Shown here: positions 17,350 to 24,740 of the stretch, piece after piece | How positions within the stretch are numbered: the first letter of the stretch is position 1 | How the letters are laid out: each line of letters starts with the position of its first letter | NCBI RefSeq assembly: GCF_000730605.1 | Contig: NZ_BBIS01000010.1 | Location: 214,768 to 278,767, forward strand | Length of the DNA stretch: 64,000 nt | Source: Pseudomonas monteilii NBRC 103158 = DSM 14164 | GTDB lineage: Bacteria > Pseudomonadota > Gammaproteobacteria > Pseudomonadales > Pseudomonadaceae | Direction: 5' to 3' | Program-made: the position numbers and the translations under genes | The notes under the pieces: model-generated | What the model was told of the DNA's origin: nothing | The model's database searches: none | The model's input: the letters and a program-made list of their open reading frames with translations, nothing else

Positions 17350-17889
17350 GTGCGCGTCCAACCCGATGCGGTCTTCGTACCGCTCAACATCGCCGTGCTG
17401 ACCGTCAGCGACACCCGTACCTACGACAACGATACCTCCGGCGAGCTGCTGGCCAGCCGGTCGGTCGAGATCGGCCACCGGCTGGTGGCGCGAGCGTTGC
17501 TCAAGGACGACCTGTACAAGATCCGCGCCCAGGTCGCCACCTGGATTGCCGACGAGCAGGTGCAGGTGGTGCTGATTACCGGCGGTACCGGCTTTACCGG
17601 GCGTGACAGCACACCGGAGGCGGTCGAGTGCCTGCTGGACAAGCGCATTGATGGCTTTGGCGAGCTGTTCCGGGCGCTGTCGATTCTGGATATCGGCAGT
17701 TCTACCGTGCAGAGCCGAGCGTTGGCCGGGTTGTCCAACCGCACGTTGGTGTGCTGCTTGCCGGGTTCCACCGGCGCCTGCCGTACGGCGTGGGAAGGAA
17801 TTCTGGCGGAGCAGCTGGATGCCCGGCACCGGCCGTGCAATTTCGTCAAACACCTGCTGCCGATCGAGGCCTGTGCCAGCCGGGGGTGA
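17350..17889 (+). CDS. moaB: Molybdenum cofactor protein MoaB
   Basis: The 179-residue product is a MoaB/MogA-fold protein of molybdenum cofactor synthesis, acting in adenylylation of molybdopterin or a related step. The fold is shown by NIAVLTVSDTRT near the N-terminus and the molybdopterin-binding signature LITGGTGFTGRDSTPEA. Translation starts at GTG, with AAGGAG about 9 nt before it. It is divergent from the LysR gene and convergent with the bestrophin gene. Confidence 0.94.
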   Translation: MRVQPDAVFVPLNIAVLTVSDTRTYDNDTSGELLASRSVEIGHRLVARALLKDDLYKIRAQVATWIADEQVQVVLITGGTGFTGRDSTPEAVECLLDKRIDGFGELFRALSILDIGSSTVQSRALAGLSNRTLVCCLPGSTGACRTAWEGILAEQLDARHRPCNFVKHLLPIEACASRG

Positions 17890-17909
17890 GTTTTCTCCTG
17901 TGACGGCTA

Positions 17910-18809
17910 TCAGCTCAACACATGCCCCACCGGCAACAACGCCGGTGGCAACTGCGTCTCGCCCAAACCCGCCAGCACATCCCGCTCCACCGTCCGCACC
18001 ATGGCATCGGTTGGCAGGTCGTTCTCATCCCGTCCGAACGGGTCCTCCAGTTCGTTGCCAATCGCATCCAGCCCGAAGAACGTGTATCCCACGATGGTGG
18101 TGAACAGCGGTGCCAGCCAGCCCAGCGGCTCGGCCAGGGCAAACGGCAGCAGCAGGCAGAAGATGTAGATGGTGCGGTGCAGCAACAGCGTGTAGGGGAA
18201 CGGCAACGGTGTGAACTTGATCCGCTCACAGGTGGCCTGCACCTCGGTCAGGCCTACCAGCCGCTGTTCCAGCAGGCTGTAGCGCCAATCGCTGATGTGC
18301 TGTTGTTCCGCCAGCTGCGAGCAATGCTGGCCGATGTCGCGCAGGATGCCGTCGCACACGTTATGCGAGCTGATCGCCTCTGGCCGGGCCAGCCAGGGCC
18401 GGGCGGCCGCCAGGTCGTCCTCATTACGCAGGCGGGCATTCAGCGCATGGGCATAGCCACACAGGCTGCGCAGCAGCTCTGCGCGCAGTGCCTCGTCAGC
18501 AATCACCACGCTTTCGCGCACGAACGAGCGGGTTTCGATAATCAGCTTGCCCCAGGCCTTACGGCCCTCCCACCAGCGGTCGTAGCAGGCGTTGTTGCGA
18601 AAGCTCATGAAGATCGACAGCGACAGGCCCAGCAACGTAAACGGCGTGGCACTGACCGGGTAGAAAAACGCGGGGAAATGGCGCTCGACCAGCACGATCA
18701 GCGCGGCCAGCAGGGTCACCATCAGGCAGCGCAGGGCGATGCGCTTGACGATCGACCCCTTGAGGGTGAACAGCACACGCAGTACATCGGGGGTTGGGTG
18801 GACAATCAT
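17910..18809 (-). CDS. Bestrophin-family anion channel
   Basis: The 299-residue inner-membrane protein belongs to the bacterial bestrophin (UPF0187/YneE) family of pentameric anion channels. It has the family pattern SLSIFMSFRNNACYDRWWEGRKAWG after two hydrophobic helices, and near the end EPLGWLAPLFTTIVGYTFFGLDAIGNELEDPFG, with the typical acidic ELEDPFG motif. I placed the start at 18809 (MIVHPTPDVLRVLFTLKGS) because the open frame further upstream overlaps moaA and does not resemble the family. It begins 20 bp after the moaA stop, so the two form an operon. A channel beside a molybdoenzyme might move an anionic substrate, product or molybdate; that is speculation. Confidence 0.9.
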   Translation of the reverse strand: MIVHPTPDVLRVLFTLKGSIVKRIALRCLMVTLLAALIVLVERHFPAFFYPVSATPFTLLGLSLSIFMSFRNNACYDRWWEGRKAWGKLIIETRSFVRESVVIADEALRAELLRSLCGYAHALNARLRNEDDLAAARPWLARPEAISSHNVCDGILRDIGQHCSQLAEQQHISDWRYSLLEQRLVGLTEVQATCERIKFTPLPFPYTLLLHRTIYIFCLLLPFALAEPLGWLAPLFTTIVGYTFFGLDAIGNELEDPFGRDENDLPTDAMVRTVERDVLAGLGETQLPPALLPVGHVLS

Positions 18810-18829
18810 GGAAATCCAGAGACGGCGGT

Positions 18830-19834
18830 TCAGCCGCCGGTCATGTTCATGAAGCGCAGGATCTGCACATCGCCACCCACTTCGAAGTGATGGCGGTAGG
18901 GCTTGAGGTGCAGCGAGTCGCGGATGGCCTTTTCCAGGCGCTCGCGGTTGCCGGGGTGAGCACGCAGCACGTGCTTCAGGTCTACCGAGTGTTCGTTGCC
19001 CAGGCACAACAACAGGCGGCCTTCGACTGTCAGGCGCACGCGGTTGCAGGTGGCGCAAAAGTTGTGGCTGTGCGGCGAGATGAAACCGACCCGGGTGTTG
19101 GCGGCTTCGGCCAGGCGCCAGTAGCGGGCAGGGCCCTGTGATGATTCGGTGGACTCCACCAGGGTGAACTGTTCTGCCAGGCGCTCGCGTACTTCGTCGC
19201 TGGAGCAGAACGACTCGCCGCGCTCGTGTTCGCTGATTACCCCCAGCGGCATTTCTTCGATGAAGGTGATGTCCAGCTCGCGATCGATGGCAAAGCGTAC
19301 CAGGTCGACCAGTTCGTGGTCGTTGCGGCCTTTGAGTACTACACAGTTGAGTTTGATGCGTTTGAAGCCGGCCTGGCGTGCGGCGTCGATACCGGCGATG
19401 ACCTGGTGCAGGTCGCCGGTACGGGTCAGCTGCTTGAAGCGTTCGGTATCCAGGCTGTCAAGGCTGATGTTCAGGCGCGACAGCCCGGCGTCGAACAGTG
19501 GCTGTGCCAGGCGCCCGAGTTGCGAGCCGTTGCTGGTCATGCACAGTTCGCGCAAGCCGGGCAGGGCGGCAATCCGCCCGCACAGCTCGACGATGCCCTG
19601 ACGTACCAGCGGCTCGCCGCCGGTCAGGCGGATTTTGCGGGTGCCCAGGGCGACGAAGCGCTCGGCCACCTGGAACAATTCTTCGAGGCTGAGGATCTGC
19701 TGGCGCGGCAAAAACTGCATGTCTTCGGCCATGCAGTACACGCAACGGAAGTCACAGCGGTCGGTGACCGACATCCGCAGGTAGTCGATTTTCCGGTTGA
19801 AGCCGTCGATCAGGGCCCGGCTGTTCTGTTCCAC
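18830..19834 (-). CDS. moaA: GTP 3',8-cyclase MoaA
   Basis: This radical SAM enzyme makes 3',8-cyclo-GTP, the first intermediate of molybdenum cofactor synthesis. The N-terminal cluster motif is Cys27, Cys31 and Cys34 ([10 protein letters not shown]). A second cluster is supplied by [10 protein letters not shown] and a later Cys, and the C-terminus ends in the catalytic GG. I chose the GTG at 19834 (334 residues, matching my memory of the P. putida protein) over an ATG at 19861, because the predicted promoter would place transcription start at about 19860. It is the first gene of a moaA-bestrophin operon divergent from the FdhF-like gene. Confidence 0.93.
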   Translation of the reverse strand: MEQNSRALIDGFNRKIDYLRMSVTDRCDFRCVYCMAEDMQFLPRQQILSLEELFQVAERFVALGTRKIRLTGGEPLVRQGIVELCGRIAALPGLRELCMTSNGSQLGRLAQPLFDAGLSRLNISLDSLDTERFKQLTRTGDLHQVIAGIDAARQAGFKRIKLNCVVLKGRNDHELVDLVRFAIDRELDITFIEEMPLGVISEHERGESFCSSDEVRERLAEQFTLVESTESSQGPARYWRLAEAANTRVGFISPHSHNFCATCNRVRLTVEGRLLLCLGNEHSVDLKHVLRAHPGNRERLEKAIRDSLHLKPYRHHFEVGGDVQILRFMNMTGG

Positions 19835-19866
19835 GTTCGCGCTCGAATGGGGTGGGTTCACACCAA

Positions 19867-19897
19867 GCTATAGCCTGGCCGCAGGGCCGTCAAATTG
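19867..19897 (-). promoter_or_regulatory. Predicted moaA promoter with shared box
   Basis: On the minus strand CAATTTGACGGCCC matches the moaB/fdhF box at 11 of 14 positions and lies exactly 15 bp beyond a YGAT-N11-ATCR dyad. It contains TTTGAC as -35, and 16 bp later TATAGC as -10. Confidence 0.5.
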
Positions 19898-19912
19898 CTT
19901 TGCCCGACTGGT

Positions 19913-19931
19913 TGATCGATGGTTTCTATCA
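19913..19931 (-). promoter_or_regulatory. LysR-type box upstream of moaA
   Basis: TGAT-N11-ATCA, a T-N11-A dyad of the same form as at moaB. On the minus strand it is followed after 15 bp by the predicted moaA promoter. Confidence 0.6.
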
Positions 19932-19967
19932 CGGCTGCAGGCCCGATGCTTCAAAGCTTCCACCCCA

Positions 19968-19986
19968 TGATCGAAACCGCTTATCA
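19968..19986 (+). promoter_or_regulatory. LysR-type box upstream of the FdhF-like gene
   Basis: A second TGAT-N11-ATCA in the same gap. On the plus strand it is followed after 15 bp by the identical 14-bp box at 20002. Confidence 0.6.
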
Positions 19987-20001
19987 CGCCGTAAGATCTT
20001 T

Positions 20002-20033
20002 CGATTGGACGCCCCACCCCCACGCTCAATAGG
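20002..20033 (+). promoter_or_regulatory. Predicted promoter of the FdhF-like gene
   Basis: CGATTGGACGCCCC (20002-20015) is identical to the box before moaB. TTGGAC (20005-20010) would be the -35; CAATAG or AATAGG 16-17 bp later is a weak -10. Confidence 0.5.
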
Positions 20034-20068
20034 CTGAATAAAAGCATCGAAGCGTGAGGATTCATCGC

Positions 20069-22399
20069 ATGAGCCAGGACGAACACATCAGGGACTACAA
20101 AGGCGCAGCCGCCGGCTGGGGAGCGCTCAAGAGCGTGACCAAAAGCTGGCTGGGCAGCGAAAATGCCTTCAAGAACCTGCGGGCCATGCTCAAGACCAAC
20201 CAGAACGGCGGCTTCGACTGCCCCGGCTGTGCCTGGGGGGAGTCGCCGGAAAGCGACATGGTCAAGTTCTGCGAAAACGGCGCCAAGGCGGTCAACTGGG
20301 AAGCCACCGGCCGCTCGGTTGACCCGGCTTTCTTCGCCAAATACAGCGTCAGCGCGCTGAAGGACCAGACTGACTACTGGCTCGAATACCAGGGCCGCCT
20401 CACGCACCCGATGCGCTACGACGCTGCCACCGACCACTATGTCGAAACCACCTGGCAGGAGGCCTTCGAGCTGGTCGCCAGACACCTGCGTGCGCTGCAG
20501 TCGCCAGACGAGGCCGAGTTCTACACGTCGGGCCGGGCCAGCAACGAGGCGGCGTTCCTCTACCAGCTGTTCGTGCGCGCCTACGGCACCAACAACTTCC
20601 CCGATTGCTCGAACATGTGCCACGAAGCCAGCGGTGCAGGCATGTCGGAAACCCTCGGGGTGGGCAAAGGCACTGTCGTGTTTCACGACCTGGAGCTGGC
20701 CGATGCGATCTTCGTCATCGGTCAGAACCCAGGCACCAACCACCCGCGCATGCTCGAACCGCTGCGTGAGGCGGTCAAGCGCGGGGCTCAGGTGGTGTGC
20801 TTCAACCCGCTGAAAGAGCGTGGCCTGGAGCGCTTCCAGCACCCGCAGCACCCGTTCGAAATGCTCAGCAACGGCTCCGAACCGACTTCCAGCGCCTACT
20901 TCCGCCCGGCCTTGGGCGGTGACATGGCGGCCATGCGTGGCATTGCCAAATTCCTGTTGCAGTGGGAGCGCGAAGCCCAGGCCAACGGTGAGCCGGCGGT
21001 GTTCGACCATGCCTTCATCGCCGAGCACACCAGTGGCGTCGATGACTACCTGGCGGCAGTGGACGCCACCTCCTGGGCGCATATCGTCAAGCAGTCGGGC
21101 TTGACCTTGGCCGAGATCGAGCTGGCGGCCCGCATGTACCGCAAGGCAGAGCGGGTGATCATGTGCTGGGCCATGGGCGTCACCCAGCACCGCCATTCGG
21201 TGCCTACCGTGCAGGAAATCGTCAACCTGCAGTTGCTGCGCGGCAACGTCGGCAAACCCGGCGCTGGCCTGTCGCCGGTACGTGGCCACAGTAACGTGCA
21301 GGGCGACCGCACCATGGGCATCGACGAAAAGCCCAAACCGGCGCTGCTCGATGCCATCGAAAAACGCTTCCAGTTCCGTGTGCCGCGTGCCCATGGGCAC
21401 AACGCGGTGCTGGCGATCAAGGCCATGGAAGAGGGGCGGGCCAAGGTGTTCGTCGCCCTGGGCGGCAACTTTGCCCAAGCCACCCCGGACACCCCGCGCA
21501 CCCACGCGGCGCTGCAGAACTGCGCGTTGACCGTGCAGATTTCCACCAAGCTCAACCGCTCGCACCTGGTGACTGGCCGCGATGCGTTGATCCTGCCCTG
21601 CCTGGGCCGGACCGAAATCGACCTGCAGGCCGAAGGGCCGCAAGGCGTGACCGTGGAAGACACCTTCAGCATGGTGCACATCTCTAACGGCCAGTTGCGC
21701 CCGCGTTCACCGCACATGCGCTCGGAGCCGTGGATCATCGCCGGCATGGCCAAGGCCACGCTGGGCAATCAGCCGATCGACTGGGAGTATGCGGTGGCTG
21801 ATTACAACCGCATTCGTGACATGATTGCCGACGTGATCCCTGGTTTCACTGGCTTCAACGAACGCCTGCATAGCCCGGGCGGTTTCCACCTGGGTAACAA
21901 TGCCGCCGATCGCAGCTTCCGCACGGCCACGGGCAAGGCACGGTTCATGCCCCACGCGCTGCCGGAGGAGTTGATCAACGCCAAGGTGCTGGCGCGGGGT
22001 GACAAGCCCGACCTGATCCTGCAGACCCTGCGTTCGCACGACCAGTACAACACCACGCTGTATGGCCTGGACGACCGCTACCGCGGCGTGTTCGGCCTGC
22101 GGGAAGTGGTGTTCGTGAACGAGGCCGATATTCGCCGCCTGGGCTTCGAGCCGGGTGAGCATGTGGACCTGGTGTCGCTGTGGGAGGATGGCGTCGAGCG
22201 GCGGGTGTCGGGGTTCCGCCTGGTGGCGTATGACGTGCCTGAAGGGCAGGCGGCGGCGTATTACCCAGAGACCAATCCGCTGGTGCCGCTGGAGAGTTAT
22301 GGCGTGGGGACTTATACGCCGACATCGAAGTTTGTGGCGATCAAGGTTGAGAAAGCCAAGGCGGGGAACCGGATTGCGGCGGTGTTGGCTGTAGACTGA
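20069..22399 (+). CDS. FdhF/YdeP-family molybdopterin oxidoreductase
   Basis: The 776-residue cytoplasmic protein belongs to the FdhF/YdeP branch of the DMSO reductase superfamily. It shows the molybdopterin pattern throughout: DAIFVIGQNPGTNHPRML, GNVGKPGAGLSPVRGHSNVQGDRTMG, then a C-terminal dinucleotide-binding domain (LRSHDQYNTTLYGLDDRYRG). The segment NFPDCSNMCHEAS aligns with the formate dehydrogenase ligand region, so Cys184-His185 are the predicted molybdenum ligand and partner. Only a CxxC (Cys51, Cys54) stands where formate dehydrogenases have a four-Cys cluster. The substrate is unknown; formate is not safe to assume, and E. coli YdeP is linked to acid resistance. I chose the ATG at 20069 because GTGAGGA lies 8 nt before it. 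Confidence 0.92.
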   Translation: MSQDEHIRDYKGAAAGWGALKSVTKSWLGSENAFKNLRAMLKTNQNGGFDCPGCAWGESPESDMVKFCENGAKAVNWEATGRSVDPAFFAKYSVSALKDQTDYWLEYQGRLTHPMRYDAATDHYVETTWQEAFELVARHLRALQSPDEAEFYTSGRASNEAAFLYQLFVRAYGTNNFPDCSNMCHEASGAGMSETLGVGKGTVVFHDLELADAIFVIGQNPGTNHPRMLEPLREAVKRGAQVVCFNPLKERGLERFQHPQHPFEMLSNGSEPTSSAYFRPALGGDMAAMRGIAKFLLQWEREAQANGEPAVFDHAFIAEHTSGVDDYLAAVDATSWAHIVKQSGLTLAEIELAARMYRKAERVIMCWAMGVTQHRHSVPTVQEIVNLQLLRGNVGKPGAGLSPVRGHSNVQGDRTMGIDEKPKPALLDAIEKRFQFRVPRAHGHNAVLAIKAMEEGRAKVFVALGGNFAQATPDTPRTHAALQNCALTVQISTKLNRSHLVTGRDALILPCLGRTEIDLQAEGPQGVTVEDTFSMVHISNGQLRPRSPHMRSEPWIIAGMAKATLGNQPIDWEYAVADYNRIRDMIADVIPGFTGFNERLHSPGGFHLGNNAADRSFRTATGKARFMPHALPEELINAKVLARGDKPDLILQTLRSHDQYNTTLYGLDDRYRGVFGLREVVFVNEADIRRLGFEPGEHVDLVSLWEDGVERRVSGFRLVAYDVPEGQAAAYYPETNPLVPLESYGVGTYTPTSKFVAIKVEKAKAGNRIAAVLAVD

Positions 22400-22412
22400 T
22401 TGGTTACCTGTA

Positions 22413-22445
22413 CCGGCCTCTTCGCGGGCTTGCCCGCGAAGAATC
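22413..22445 (+). repeat. REP element
   Basis: The pattern CCGGCCTCTTCGCGGGCTTG followed by CCCGCGAAGA is the P. putida-type palindromic REP. It lies just after the FdhF-like gene stop. Confidence 0.8.
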
Positions 22446-22455
22446 CAGCACCGAT

Positions 22456-22917
22456 TCAGGATCGATGCACCGGGTACGCTGTGGTGTACTTCATCTGCTC
22501 CATGGCAAAACTGGACGTAATGTTCGACAGCCCATCGGTACGGGTAATCAGCTTTTTGTAGAACCGGTCATACGCCGCAATATCCCCCACCACTACCCGC
22601 AGCATGTAATCCCAGTCGCCGGACATGCGATAGAACTCCATCACTTCTTCGAACCCGGTCACGGTCGCGGCAAACTGCTCAAGCCAGGCGCTGTCGTGGC
22701 GCTGGGTCTTGAGCTGGACGAACACCGTCAGCCCCAGGCCAAGCCGTTCGGGGTCGAGCAGGGCGACGCGGCCAAGAATGTAGCCTTCTTCTTCCAGGCG
22801 CTTGACCCGCTTCCAGCAGGGCGTGGTGGACAGGTTGACGGCCTCGGCCAGGTCCTTGAGCGATATCGAGGCATCGCGCTGAAGCAGGGTAAGAATGTGC
22901 TGGTCGAAACTGTCCAT
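22456..22917 (-). CDS. Lrp/AsnC-family regulator
   Basis: The 153-residue protein has an N-terminal helix-turn-helix (SLKDLAEAVNLSTTPCWKRVKRLEEEGYI) and a RAM effector domain (TVFVQLKTQ to the end). The frame runs further upstream, but MDSFDQHILTLLQRDA is the usual Lrp start. It is divergent from a PLP-dependent sulfur-amino-acid enzyme, with 103 bp between starts. Such pairs in pseudomonads usually make the regulator respond to the amino acid that the enzyme handles. Confidence 0.93.
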   Translation of the reverse strand: MDSFDQHILTLLQRDASISLKDLAEAVNLSTTPCWKRVKRLEEEGYILGRVALLDPERLGLGLTVFVQLKTQRHDSAWLEQFAATVTGFEEVMEFYRMSGDWDYMLRVVVGDIAAYDRFYKKLITRTDGLSNITSSFAMEQMKYTTAYPVHRS

Positions 22918-23020
22918 ATCGCGCGCGGGCCGTGAAGAAAATTTTTCACAGATTACCCCAAGGCCAGAACATTTGGGTTGTGCGATAGTTGCAGCCTTAA
23001 CTCTGCCAATGGGCCTGACC

Positions 23021-24190
23021 ATGTCCGACAAGCCGCGCAATTTCGCCACCCGTACCATTCACGCCGGCGAGCAGTTCAGCGTCGCTGAAAACGCCATTTT
23101 CCCAGCCATCGTCACCGCCAGCTCGTTCACCAAACGTAGCCTGGACGACAAACCGGAATACTCCTACAGCCGCGTTGGCAACCCCACCCGACATGCCTAC
23201 GAAACCTGTGTCGCCGCGCTGGAAGAGGGCGTGGGCGCGGTTGCCTGTGCCTCGGGCGTGAACGCTACAGCGACGGTGCTGGAGCTGCTACCCAAGGATG
23301 CCCATGTCGTGGTGATGAACGGCGTGTACGGCGGCACTTTCCGTATTCTGGAAGACTACCGCAGCCGCACCTCGGGCCTGACCACCACCTATGTCGACCT
23401 CAACGACCTGGAGGCCGTGGCTGCCGCCATCAAGCCGGAAACCCAGCTGATCTGGATCGAATCGCCGACCAACCCGCTGCTGCACCTGGTCGACATCAAG
23501 GCCGTGTGCGACCTGGCCAAGGCCCGGGGCATCCTCACCTGCATCGACAATACCTTCTGCTCGCCGTGGAACCAGCGCCCGATCACCTTGGGCGTAGACC
23601 TGGTGATGCACTCGGCCAGCAAGTACATCGGTGGCCACTCCGACCTCACCGGTGGTGTGGTGGTGGCGGCCAACGATGCACTGCTGGCGCGCCTTCGCCG
23701 CATCAGCATGGCAATTGGCGCGGTGCAGGGGCCGTTCGACTGCTACCTGGCCCTGCGTGGCCTGAAAACCCTGGATGTGCGCATGGAGCGCCAGTGTGCC
23801 AATGCCCTGCAGGTGGCGCGCTTCCTCGAAAACCATCCGCAGATCGAGCAGGTGTATTACCCGGGGCTGGAAAGCCACCCGCAACACGAATTGTGCAAAC
23901 GCCAGATGCGCAGTGGCGGGGCGGTGGTGGCCATGAAGGTCAAGGGCGACCGCGCCGCGCTCAACCGCTTGGTGGAAGCGTTGCAGATCTTTGTGCTGGC
24001 CGACTCGCTGGGTGGGGTGGAGAGCATGATCAACCACTCGTGGACCATGTCGCACTGCTCGCTGAGCCCGGAGCAGAAAGGGGTGATGGGGATCAGCGAA
24101 AACCTGCTGCGGCTTTCGATGGGGATCGAGGATTACCGTGATCTGATCGAGGATCTGGATGGCGCCTTGAAAGCTTCGGCAGCTGTGTAA
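23021..24190 (+). CDS. Cys/Met-metabolism PLP enzyme (cystathionine gamma-synthase or gamma-lyase type)
   Basis: The 389-residue product is a fold-type I PLP enzyme of the trans-sulfuration family. Lys201 in MHSASKYIGGHSDLTGG is the expected Schiff-base Lys. EYSYSRVGNPTRHAYE holds the Tyr-Arg that binds the neighbouring subunit phosphate, and DNTFCSPWNQRP the aspartate. The family includes MetB, cystathionine gamma-lyase, methionine gamma-lyase and O-acetylhomoserine sulfhydrylase; sequence alone does not separate them. Start could also be the ATG at 23009, four codons earlier. The divergent Lrp gene suggests amino-acid-responsive expression. A REP element follows. Confidence 0.88.
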   Translation: MSDKPRNFATRTIHAGEQFSVAENAIFPAIVTASSFTKRSLDDKPEYSYSRVGNPTRHAYETCVAALEEGVGAVACASGVNATATVLELLPKDAHVVVMNGVYGGTFRILEDYRSRTSGLTTTYVDLNDLEAVAAAIKPETQLIWIESPTNPLLHLVDIKAVCDLAKARGILTCIDNTFCSPWNQRPITLGVDLVMHSASKYIGGHSDLTGGVVVAANDALLARLRRISMAIGAVQGPFDCYLALRGLKTLDVRMERQCANALQVARFLENHPQIEQVYYPGLESHPQHELCKRQMRSGGAVVAMKVKGDRAALNRLVEALQIFVLADSLGGVESMINHSWTMSHCSLSPEQKGVMGISENLLRLSMGIEDYRDLIEDLDGALKASAAV

Positions 24191-24197
24191 GGGTTGC

Positions 24198-24232
24198 TGG
24201 CCTCTTCGCGGGTTAACCCGCGAAGGGGCCAG
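24198..24232 (+). repeat. REP element
   Basis: TGGCCTCTTCGCGGGTTAAC then CCGCGAAGGGGCCAG, a palindromic REP variant after the PLP enzyme gene. Confidence 0.8.
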
Positions 24233-24251
24233 TGAATTCAATACATTTCCA

Positions 24252-24488
24252 TCAGGATTTCGGCGGATGAATGATCCGTTCGATCTTGTCCTTGATCAGC
24301 AACCGTTCCTTGCGCAGGCGGTTGACGGTGTCGTCGTTGGTGCCGTTGCCTTCGGCGGCGACCACCTCCTTGTCCTTGGCGTTGTATTCCTTGTGCAGTG
24401 AGTGCAGCGTCTGGTCCTTGTCAATGAGCGCCTGGAATGCATCAGCGGTAACGTGCAGGTCAGCGAGCAGATCATGCGGAACTGGCAT
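24252..24488 (-). CDS. YdcH/DUF465 small protein
   Basis: The 78-residue product is almost wholly alpha-helical and charged, with DKDQTLHSLHKEYNAKDKEV and a C-terminal RLRKERLLIKDKIERII. This is the DUF465 (YdcH) pattern: a coiled-coil hairpin of unknown role. The frame extends upstream, but AGAGGTGAAGAA before the ATG at 24488 fixes the start. Confidence 0.85.
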   Translation of the reverse strand: MPVPHDLLADLHVTADAFQALIDKDQTLHSLHKEYNAKDKEVVAAEGNGTNDDTVNRLRKERLLIKDKIERIIHPPKS

Positions 24489-24740
24489 TTCTTCACCTCT
24501 GTCAGGGTTGTCAATAAGGTCCTGACCTTTGAGGATAGCCGCCTTTGCGCAGGCCGGTGATGTCGGCCAGCCTGAATGGCAGCTGAATGAAGCGCCGTTA
24601 ATCACCGAAAGGCGCGCCCTCACGAAATTGTTACCAACTTTTTCACAAAAAATTGATGACACGCTTTCTAGAGTTCGCCCAACTTTCCCACGGTGCCAGC
24701 CGGCCTGGGGGTTGATAATCACTCTTGATTGCGAACGCTA

